Positions 33,401 to 45,400 of a DNA stretch of 64,000 nt are shown here, piece by piece. Every line of letters starts with the position of its first letter. The first letter of the stretch is position 1. This DNA is from Pogonophryne albipinna (Eukaryota > Chordata > Actinopteri > Perciformes > Artedidraconidae), in NCBI GenBank assembly GCA_028583405.1, contig CM053246.1, forward strand, positions 29,196,709 to 29,260,708, given 5' to 3'. The position numbers and the translations under genes were made by a program. The notes below the pieces were generated by a model that was not told the DNA's origin, ran no database searches, and was given only the letters and a program-made list of their open reading frames with translations.

Positions 33401-36400
33401 TTATTTAATCTCACCCCCTTGTCCCTAAATGATTTATTTATAATCTATAATAATTATCATCATCATCATAATCATTATTTACTCACCCTCTCTTCTACTG
33501 CCTTAGCCCAGGGACAGATGTCACATCTGAACTGGACAGCTGGATTGACAAATTCTGCCTGGATGCCGATGTCTTTGTGCTAGTGGCCAACTCTGAATCA
33601 ACGCTTATGAACACGGTAAAGCCTCTGAGCTTTGTGCAAATGTGACATTTATACGACATCTTAAAACAACTTTCATCACTTATCAAACGATTGCTCAAAG
33701 GTCGGTTCTGTGTGTACACATGGTTAGTTTGGACTTGATGACATTACAATCTTTGCTTCCATGGATTATCACAAAAATGTTCTTTTTAAAGGTGTTGTAT
33801 GTCCACTCGGGGTGGTGACAGTACAGTCATCTGAACACTGACATTGTCATAACTAATTATAACACACCACACTAGCAGGCTAAGCAAGTTTTCAGCCAAC
33901 TTAAAGGGCCAGTGCGGATGTTTTCTCTGCTAAGCTGGTTACATAATGAGGAATGTGGCTGCTCGTGTTTGTATGCAGCAGCAGAGGCCCCACAGTTGTT
34001 TATGTCTGCTCAGGCGTTCATGCAATGTAAAGCCAGAGAGAGAGTCAATCTCAGAGCTCCTTACCGGCAGAAACTCTTAAAGAGAAAGCAAATACACAAT
34101 CCCCTCTTTGCCTATACATCGAATAAATCTCAGGCATCGTGTAAATAATGTAAGATATTCAAGCAGCAGTGTCGAGTGTCAGTGAGAGTTTCTGTCTGGC
34201 TGTGCCAACCATGAACAATGTGATCCATGTAGCCAACTCATTTAGCTTTATTGGTTTGCACAGGTTTGTCCTGCAAAGTAAAAAAATAAGATACATTTAG
34301 AATCTTCTTTTTTGTAAACCTCCTAAAAGAAAGTGTATCAATTGTTTACAAAAAGGGAAAAGGAACAATATTTTTTTTCTGATTTTGATTACTCTCCCCT
34401 TCGATCATCCAGGAAAAACACTTTTTCCACAAAGTCAACGAACGTCTGTCAAAACCCAACATCTTCATCCTCAACAACCGCTGGGATGCCTCAGCCAATG
34501 AACCAGAGTACATGGAGGATGTGAGTCTGTTGTATCTGTCTCATGTCAGAATGAATAATATTTCATTATTACACGATGTGTTTACAGTTGCAAGAAAAAG
34601 TATGTGAACCCTTTGGAATTACCTGGATTTCTGCATAAGTTGGTCATAAAATGTGTTCTGATCTTCATCTAAGTCACAACAATAGACAAACACAGTCTGC
34701 TTAAACTAATACCACACAAACAATTATATGTTTTCATGTTTTTATTGAACACCCCATGTAAACATTCACAGTGCAGGGTGGAAAAAGTATGTGAACCCCT
34801 AGGCTAAAGACTTCTTCAAGAGCTAATTGGAGTGAGGAGTCAGCCAACCTGGAGTCCAATCAATGAGACGAGATTGGAGGTGTTGGTTAAAGCTGCCCTG
34901 CCCTATAAAAAATACACACCAGTTTTGAATTTGCTATTCTTAAGAAGCATTGCCAGATGTGAACCATGCCTCGCACAAAAGAGCTCTCAGAAGACCTACG
35001 ATTAAGAATTGTTGACTTGCATAAAGCTGGAAAGGGTTACAAAAGTATCTCTGAAAGCCTTGATGTTCATCAGTCCACGGTAAGACAAGTTGTCTATAAA
35101 TGGAGAAAGTTCAGCACTGTTGCTACTAGGAGTGGCCGTCCTGTAAAGATGACGGCAAGAGCACAGCGCAGAATGCTCAATGAGGTGAAGAAGAATCCTA
35201 GAGTGTCAGCTAGAGACTTAAAGAAATCTCTGGCACATGCTAACATCTCTGTTGACGAATCTACGATACGTAAAACACTGAACAAGAATGGAGTTCATGG
35301 GAGGACACCACGGAGGAAGCCACTGCTGTCCAGAAAAAACATTGCTGCATGTTTGAAGTTTGCAAAAGAGCACCTGGATGTTCCACAGCACTACTGGCAA
35401 AATATTCTGTGGACAGATGAAACCAAAGTTGAGTTGTTTGGAAGGAACACACAACGCTATGTGTGGAGAATCCAAAGGGTTCACATACTTTTTCTTGCAA
35501 CTGTATGTTGCAAAACTGGCATAAGCTAGGGTTTAGTAATTGGTTTAACATTGTACAGTTTTTACAATGAAACTGGTCACCTTCCTGCAGGTGAGGAAGC
35601 AGCACATGGACCGTTGTGTGAACTTCCTGGTGGAGGAGCTGAAGGTTGTGGATCGCGATCAGGCACCCAACCGCATTTTCTTCGTCTCCGCCAAAGAGGT
35701 GCTCAACTCCCGCATGCAGCGTGCTCAGGGCATGCCTGAATCAGGTGAGGCTTCACATTATAGCTGAGCTGTATTTGTCGATGATAGGGAACTGTTTTTC
35801 CCTTCTTAAAGTTTGATTTAATTGGCAACCAGGATATGCTGTTTGCAAAATGTAATTCTATACAGCCATGTTTAAATAGAAAAAGAGTTTCCAATCTTTA
35901 CATGAACGGCTAAGTGCAGTGCAGTCAGCCACTTTCAATCTATTAAAAAAAATGATTTCAAGTTTTTTTCTGAAGTTTTTGTTTAGATTTTGAAAAACCT
36001 TTTTTTGTCTAAATAAGTAGATACCACTTAACTCGATTAACGTTGTGAATTACAATTACAAACCGTGATGAAAAATAAAAAAAGCCTATAAAATAGTTAA
36101 GAACCTACCTGTGACGAAGGACAATTTGTCCGTTCTGATGCAACTTATGTATTAATAATAATAGCAATCACTTTTCACTGTTTAAATGATGTGATCATTA
36201 ATCCAACAGGTGGAGCCCTGGCTGAGGGCTTCCATGAGAGACTGAAGGAGTTCCAATGCTTTGAGAGGAGGTTTGAGGTGTGTGTCTGTGTGTATCTGTG
36301 TTTCCTCTCCATGTCTTACAATGTATTCCGACTCATCAAGGAAACATTTCCCGTCTGAAATTGACAGAGAGATTTTGGAGAAAAATTGAGAAGTTGTTGA

Positions 36401-39400
36401 TAATATTTGGATATATTTGTGATGACATGCTGATATATTTGCTACTACAAAGACATCTCAAAAGGCATGCCTCTGAGGTAAAAGGTCAAATCAAGCCAAA
36501 AACAGCAGATTACTCCAATGTTATTAAAGTTGATAAACCAGCACTGTCTGGCTGCTTGCCAGAGTAAGTTGCAACTGGAGGGAGAAAGTCACTATTGCGA
36601 GAAATTAGGCTATTTGTATTCCTTCAGACTGGTAGATAAAGACAGTGGCTGCTTTATAAGGCTCTGAAACCGAGATTATTTTATTGTTTCGGTTACACAA
36701 ACTCCTCGGACATTTCAGTTGCCTTGTGAAAGTGTGTGTGTGTGTGTGTGTGAGAGAGAGAATGTTTTCAAAGCATGTGTTTGAGATGTGTGCATGGTGA
36801 CAGAAATTAAATAAATAAGAAGCAGCCAAAGTCCTTGTCCTAACATTAACCTGAGCGGTGAAGAACTCTCACCTGGCTCAGTGGGTAGGTTTCACTCCTA
36901 ACCGTGCAATCACTGTGCATCCCCGACCAATCACTGTGCATCCCCGACCAATCACTGTGCCTTATCCATCAACCTGCGTCTTCATTGCTGAAGTCTAGAT
37001 TCACTTAGGCGAGGACATCTGTTTGATTTGATTTCATTCACTTTTGTTGTGTCTTAACATTTTTGTGGAGTTTTCTGTGTTTTGATTTGAACAGGAATTT
37101 AATTGTGTCCATACTGGGAGGAAAACACTGAAACTAAAAGTTATAGACCTTAAGATAACAGGAGGGCAGTTTGTTTCTACATGTTCTAAACACTTGTTAC
37201 ACTGACTGCACATTTATCAGAAATGAACTGCTGTATGTGTTGACAGTGAATCCAAACAAACTCATGTTGTTTTACTAGAAAGACAGTCGATAATCAGAGC
37301 AACAGCCATCTGATTTAATGCTTCACACTACGTACAAGTTGTTTACCACACAACAGTAGGACACAGTAAAGTTGGTTACTGTGCTGAAGGTATGCAGCCT
37401 GTCTGTGAGAAATACATAGTGTATCGTGTGGCTCCTTCACAATAAAAGGCCCAAAAGTTTACATTTCAAGAAGCAGCATAAAATGTCCAATTTACATCAG
37501 CAGCGGTAGCTCTGATACCCCGTTTGGAGAGTGAACAGTGAGCCTGTTATCAATGAGAGAAAATCACACTGGTTTACATGCACGCTTCCTGTGAGGCACA
37601 CTCGTTTGTGAAGGCAATTTGAATCCATCGCGGTAATGGCGGACTCCACCTGCAGTGAAAATGAAAACTATTGTACAGAGAGGTTATAACAAAATCTAAA
37701 TATTTCTAATTTAAGGAATTTTCCCAAACAGGGATCAATAAAAGTATTTCTAATCTCATTAAAATAAAACAAAAGGTTTATAGTTCATAAACGTATTTAA
37801 TTTTAAGTGAAAATACAAATAACAATTGCGCTTGAGACATTACTTGTTTTGCGTGACCTACCATAGATGTAGAACAGGGAATAATTACACCTCAAAATGA
37901 CACAATATTCCTTCTTTTATGTTTCAATTTTATTTTTTTCATTTGCATTCTTGATTGTATTACACTTGATGTGTTTTCATTATTTTCCTGTGGCTTCACC
38001 AACACATTACTGTGACTACAATATGTGGGCTGTGGGAGGCAGGATACACACCTTGCTGTTGTCATTTTCAAACCTGTGTTTCCCCTTTTCTTTTCGTCTC
38101 TTAAGTTAAAGTAGCAGGTGTGTATCTTGTTCTCTGTTTGTCCCCGGTAGCGTGCACCTTCATGCACCTTACCCAGCCCCTATAGCTGTCACAGTAACGT
38201 ATGTGTTATGGCCTCGCAGGAGTGTATCTCGCAGTCAGCAGTGAAAACAAAGTTTGAGCAGCACACTATCAGGGCCAAGCTGATCACAGAAAAAGTCAAG
38301 AGCATCATGGACGCCATCAACATTGAGGCGGCGGAGAAGAGGTGGGTATCTTGCTCAATGCATACTTACTTTTAGTTAGAGTGGTGGATTGGTAGAGGTC
38401 GATTTTTTCTGGAAATCTGAAGTCTTTTGACCATGTAATGAGGGGACATATAGGTAATCTATGAATTTGTTGGTGTAACTTCATTTAGTGACATTGTGTT
38501 TACTAATGCAGGGATACATTAGTTTGTACATGCTATAACTCTCAGTGGATTGTGCAAAAAAAAGCTATGTTCTGCTCTGTTATTCTGTGTATTCTTTTAA
38601 TCCTGTTTCTTCATAAACAGCCAAACTGTTCAGCTGCTAGTTTGCTTTTGTGACTTTTATCCTTGTTGCTGGGGGGGGGCTTTAGAGTGGCAGCACTGGA
38701 GGACAGAGAGTATCAGATAGACCGGCTGGAGTTTGTGAAGAATCAGCTCCACCTGCTGATCGATGACATCAAGGCTAAGATCAAGGCCATCAGTGCGGAC
38801 GTGGAGAATAAGGTAATGTAGGCGACGACGGGGAGAAGAATTTTGAAATGGTCTGTTTAGGTTTTAACCTCCACTTTACTCCAACAACAACAACAACAAC
38901 TCTGAACTTGGCATCAAATGACATTTCCTTTCATCATTGCTTTGTTATTCTGTTTTATTGAATAACCGTTATAAGGGTGGAAATCAGGGATAAAATAATC
39001 AATAATTGAAAAATCATGAGATAGTCAACTGTTTATAATATAGGTTAATACAACTTCTTTTTGAGAAGATCATTTTTTTAAATGTATTTAAAATATTACA
39101 GTTATCAAAAGTGCTGATTGTTTTTTTAAATATATCTTTTTACTAATTGTTTCACCTCTACTCTGAATACTTGATGAGTTTAAGCTTACCTTCTCCCTTA
39201 CAAAAACATTTTATTCTACTGCTGCCTGCAGTTTTTAATCAAGTTTAATACTGAGGATGAAACAATTCAAAACACATCGATGCCTGGACAGAAACAAAGA
39301 AATCAAAAAGGACATTTACTAGGGATGTAACGATATATCGCGGTAAATAAATGTCTCAATACCGTCGTGAGACTGACAAAATCTACCGCGATTTAAAAAA

Positions 39401-39404
39401 TAAA

Positions 39405-39435
<31 letters not shown>

Positions 39436-42400
39436 AAACTTTATTTAACCAGATGGTCCCATTGAGATCATCAATCTCTTTTTCAAGGGAGACCTGTCCA
39501 ACATGGCAGCAAGTAGGTTACAACATGAACATAAAACAACAGATAACACAAAAGGACATCGTATTTACAGGGCTACATGTACATACCTAGAGACATTGAC
39601 AAGTACCAACAGTATGCTTATATCTCTGTCAATAAGCCTCACCTTCTTGGCAAAAACTGTATTGTTTTTGAAGCGGTGGAGAGACAATGCACAGTTTGAC
39701 CCACTGCTGTCACCCATGGCCAAAGCATATCTCTCTGTCCCAGCAACATCAGTACCAAGCAAGAGAGTTGTTTCCACAGCAGGGGATATTGTAAACGCCC
39801 AAACATCCCAGCTTCTACCTGGAAATGTGGACATGCTCATATTCCTAAAAGATAACCTTGATGATGCTGAGTGAGTGAGTTAGAGAGTTAGAGTTGAGTT
39901 ACTTGAAAAACTAAAGTGAAACTTGATTTATTCTATTGCAGGGTCTGATTATTATATTGTTGACACTTTAAAATACTACTATCCTACTAAAATGCTGTAC
40001 AAATCAGATTTATTATTTAATAAATAAAATAAAAAATTCACATTTTTTTTCTTTATTTTTCAATATAGCGATAAATATCGTACCGTGGACTTTTTATCGC
40101 GATATTATCGTACCGTGTGTTTTTGGTATCGTTACATCCCTAACATTTACTTTATTTAATGCATCAGTTTGAAGCCTCATGCACTTCGGGGTTCTTTGAG
40201 TAGGGCCACAAGTTCTTCCTGCTCAGTGCTGGCGTTCTGTAGCTGACTGATATTTCTGGTTGTCTTTCTTCCAGGTATCCATCGCCATGGGAGAGGAGAT
40301 CTGCCGTCTCCATGTAATCGTTGATGAGTTCCACTCTGACTTCCACCCATCGCCACATGTCCTTAAGATCTACAAGTCTGTGAGTAGAGACACAGATGTA
40401 TTATACTCCACCACACATTTCCTCGCAGGTATTTTGTTTGTGTTAACCGTCTCCATGTGACCTCCTGGTGCTGTTTGCAGGAGCTGCTGTCTCACGTGGA
40501 GGAGGGGATGGGGAAGAACCTGGCCTTCCGCTGCTCCGACGCCGTCCACGCCTCGGTCCACTCCTCACAGAAATACATGATGGGTAATTATTAATTATTG
40601 CTTGTTTTTTATTGCTTTTTATTCATTCTACCGTGTTGTGTACTGTTTTTATACTATTCATGCTCACTGCTTGTAGCACTTCGGGATTTGAAGTCAAATA
40701 TGAAGTGCTTTATAAATGAAACCCATTATTATTATTATTATTATTATTAATTAGCTGCAAACATAACAGAGCACAACATATAAGATCTCCTTTGTATTAC
40801 TAAATGCATTCTGTGTCTCAGGTGAGGCAAAGCTTTCTAAAATAAATTCTGTTCAGATGCTTTGATGAATCTGAAGCCCTTAGGTTAAGCCAATAGGAAT
40901 AAAGTATTCGTCTAAAGCAAAAAGTTAACTCAAATTAAATAAAAGATTTAATATAAATGTGATAATATAAAGTACTAATAACTATCTGCGTCCCATCACT
41001 GTCAGAATGACTTGAGTCACAGCATCAATGAGGGATTACAGCTTCTCTTGGTCATTTATGATATTTTGTTATGTACATCTTTATAATGAATGGTGGGTGA
41101 GCTAAAATCACAATTTTCTCACAACATTTCCTAACTTAAAAGCCAAGAAAATAATCATCAATTCATAGAAATTGACCTCAGCCCAGATTTCCAGTCCCCC
41201 ATTGTTTTCTCCCTCACCCGCTCATTTAGAGTGTGTTGCTAAACTTAGTCCAAACCTTTGGGGCTCTCAGGCTACGGTCTGCAACACCCAGCGCTGCTAT
41301 ATTTACCCTCCTCGCTGAATGCCATTATCCCGTGCCCCATTATGCTACACATGCGTCACAGTGTTAGGCCAACGAATGCAAGCTGTGCTCCGTGACAGTG
41401 ACGCTGAAAATGTGTTAATATGCCCTCTGACGATAAGGACTCAGGTGCTGTTATGAAATTGTGGTGTGATCTTTTTTCTTTTCCCTAAGGAGAGATGAAG
41501 AGATGCACAATATTTAATGAGTGATGTTGATTTTTTCATCTGTGTTAATATCTGCCTCTTTGTTCCCAATGTAATTGCACAAAAAGTAAATGATGAATAC
41601 AAGTCAATTTTCCATTGTGCATCAGTGCATGTTTAAAATACAAACTAATCCACAAACTATGTCATGACTGCAGTTTATTTCTGTATATTTATTTTGTAAT
41701 AGACTCTCATACGCACTTTCTTCTCCCTCTCCAGAGAGCATGCTCCCTCTGCTTCCCTCTTCCTCCCAGAGCCAAGTCCACATGCTGGTGCCCAGCAGGA
41801 AGTTTGACCTGAGTTACGACCTGAACTGCGCCACGCTGTGCAATGACTTCCAGGAGAACATTGACTTTCAGTTCACGTTGGGCTGGACAGCGCTAGTGCA
41901 CCGCTTCCTGGGATCTGTCAACGCACAGAGAGCGCTCAAACTGGTGGACCAGAATTTCCAGGTACAGGCTGAAAATGTATTGTTGTTTATTATTCCTGCT
42001 TTTTGTGTGAGTCCAGGGTTGTACAAATTCTTACAGGTTTGAAAAATGTATTACTTTAGCCATTTTATTGTGCTTGATCTTCATCATAATCTGGTATTTA
42101 AACTTTTTTTTTTAATATATATATATAATTGAAATCAAACAATCCCATCATTACATTTGTCTGATGTCTCCTGGCGTCTCACACCAGACGGGGGAGTGAA
42201 ATGAAACCCTTAATGAGACTGTAAAATAAATAAACAACTGACCATGATCACAAACTTTTCTATTTTGAATATGAAGATACTTTCGATAAATTATTTCTGT
42301 AAACGTACTCCTATAAAGCGAACAAACCCTGGGTGTGGCCTCGTTAACGTAAATACAAACCATTTTGAAGGAGCTCAGATTTTCCCTCTCGTTCCTCAGG

Positions 42401-45400
42401 GCTCCCTACCAGCGCTGCCGGCCCTCACCCCCTCCTCGGGCCCCCCCTCATTGGCGGCCCCGCCCAATAACGAAACAGCCCTCATGACCCAAGAGGACGT
42501 GATGATAGCTGTGGCAACCAACGTAGCATCCCTCACCTCCCGCACCTCCATGAGCGTTATCATCGTCGGAGGAGTGGTATGTTGTTTCCAAAGTTGTCCT
42601 AGCAATTTGACATCCATAATGAAGTCCTTATAACATTATAGGCCCAGACACACCAAGACGATTTCGTCCGTCGATAGATGTCTGGCTGTCGATGAGCGTC
42701 CGTCGCCCTACTCAGATTGGTGTGTCCAGCACCGTCGTGTCTTTTCGGCCGTGCTGACACCTTCCACTCCCGATTGAACATGTTGAATCGGGAGCAGAGG
42801 CTGTCGGCACAACAAATCACTCTGATTGGCTGTTCAGCTTAGCGAATCAGTGCATGAGAAGCCTCTTGCTATCTGCTTCGACAAGCGACAGTCCAAGGGC
42901 TGATACCGCCAGTACCGCACCAAACATGTTTTCGATTATAAGTCGCTATGTGAAACAGTCTGTGATGGATGAGAGTGAAAATGGAACCCACACGCTATTT
43001 GTTGTTTGTATATATCACGCAGTCTGTCTTCCGGTTGCCTCTTTTGAATGACGAATACACACTACGACCGCCTGCTGGTATGGAGAGTTATTGCCACTCA
43101 CGCATGCGCAGTGCGTAGGTGCTACTTGGCCGTCGGCTGAAGTCTTTGCGGTGTGTTCCAGTGCGACTTTTTGGCCAAGACGCAGGAGACGTGAGGCGAC
43201 ACAACAGTCGGGTCCGTCGGGACGTGTTCTTTGGTGTCAGTTTGGTGTGGTTTTTTTGGTGCATGGAAGAGCTTCCATTTGGTACATTTTTTATCTAAAT
43301 GTGATTAAAATAATGGGTTTTCTCTTATTTAGATGTCACATTATGCTCTCAAATGATACCCTTTTTTTAACGCATTTTAATACAACCTTGGAGCCTACTT
43401 TGGTGATTTTTGCCGACTTTATGTTGATGGAAATGTTATAGCAATAAAATAAATAACTTGTGAGGAAGTGAATTATCTATACCTAAATCTATGAAGGTAG
43501 ATATGGTGCAAAATGTGAGAGCTTGTAAAACCTGATGTGAGCACTTCAGAAAAAAATGAATTTAGTGATGAAATGTTCACTTGCAGAAAAATATATTTTC
43601 CATTACAACTGCAACTTTGTTATTACAACCTCTCAAATCAGTCATTACAACTTCACAAATCTGCTTTGTGGCAGTATAAATCGACGAATCTGCGTCCTTG
43701 ACTTTTGCTACACTTCTTGCGATGAATGTGTCGCTAAAGTAATTTTCACCTGTAGATGTGGGGGGAGGGAGGGGGGTTGGATAGAAGGGGCGGAGCTATC
43801 AGAACGACAAGGCGCAAGCTCGGGTCAGTCACACACAAGTCACAGCCATGTATGTAATATATTTTTCTGCAAGTGAACATTTCATCACTAAGTTAATTTT
43901 TTTTTTCTACAAGCTACAAACTTTTTTCTTTCTTTTTTCTGTGACTTCAAATTTGGTTCACAGATACGTGGATATTTACAAGTGTAAATGTATGCACACA
44001 AGCACAGATTTTTTTCTGCAAGTTCTCACATTGTACTCCACAAGTGCTCACATGAGGTTTTACAAGCTCTCGCATTTTGCACCATATCTATCTTCATATA
44101 GATCAGGCATAACGATTTGAAAGCAAGAAGCCTGGCGACTCCTTTTCATGACTTTACATAGGACTGCAGCTATTAAAACAATCCCTGATGAGGCGGTCTA
44201 ACTGTGAGGGAGCTAACCCAGCTTCTGTTTGTTTGTTTGTCTATTTATTTATTTATGTTATAGGTGTGGAAAACAGTTGGCTGGAAGCTGATCGCCCTGT
44301 CCTCCTCCCTGTACGGTCTGCTGTATCTGTACGAGAGACTCACCTGGACCACCAAGGCAAAGGAGCGCACTCTGAAGCGTCAGTTTGTCGACTACGCCAC
44401 CGACAGGCTGCAGCTCATCGTCAACTTCACGAGTGCAAACTGCAGCCACCAGGTCCAACAGTAAGTCCTGACACCGCAGCATTTACAGAAATCTATATGT
44501 GGTACGGTATATATGAAGCGGTCCAACTTAAGCAGATTTTCTCACTGTTCTTTGAGTATATATTCTAGTGTTGATGTGTACAGAGACATTTTCCTCTACA
44601 AGGCACCATTAATTTTTGAATATAATTCTTTTTGTTAGTATAGAGTTCACTTTAGACACAGTCAGTGAATATCTCCTTGCAGTCTTTTCTGCATTTAGAG
44701 CCCCAAATGGTTGCCATTTAATCAATTAGACAATCAAAAGAAAAATGACCAAAGACAGCCTATGAATTGATCAATTTGTTAAAGCACATTTGAATGTAAA
44801 TATGTCAGAAAAAGCAGTTTTCAGCCTCTCAAATAAGGATTTTTTTCTTTTCTTCTCTGTTTAATAGTAATCAAACCGAATATCTTTTTGAATTTTGACT
44901 GACAAAACAAGATATTAAAGTACTTCACCTTGGACTTTGATATTTTTGATAATATTTGAAAGACCTAATGACGAATAGATTAATCTAGATTGCCAGAATA
45001 ATCAATCATTAATAAAATAATCATTAGTTATCTGTGCATACTGAAAAATGGTTGGTGTTTTATACTCAGCCCTGTATCAGTAAATGCATGAAGGACCATA
45101 AATCTGGAAGGGGGGTATTTGTTTTGTGTTCAATTCAAATATTTACAATCTCTCTCTCGAGAATCACTGACTCCACCTTTTTATGGGCGGAATAATCCTT
45201 TAACATTGATATTCCATTCCTCAATTTCCTGTGAGCTGCTGAGAAATCCCAATAACCCGTACATTTCCTAATTTGCACACACACGTAGATCCCAGCACCC
45301 CCCTCCTCTAAGCCCCACCTAGCCTGCCCCTCTGTAGCAGGGCTAAATCTACAGTCTATGGGCTAAATACATAAGCACTGCAATGCTGTGCCCTCTGTGT

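Noticed and set aside
36885..36962. CRISPR-like array
   Set aside because: The 21-bp units are directly adjacent with no spacers, in a eukaryotic intron; a simple tandem repeat.
39503..39874. Possible host gene in an mfn1 intron
   Set aside because: It is bounded by hAT terminal repeats and its tail matches a hAT dimerisation domain, so it is a transposon remnant.
43091..43441. 116-aa frame in a CpG-rich block
   Set aside because: No domain, and the block has MITE-like inverted ends.
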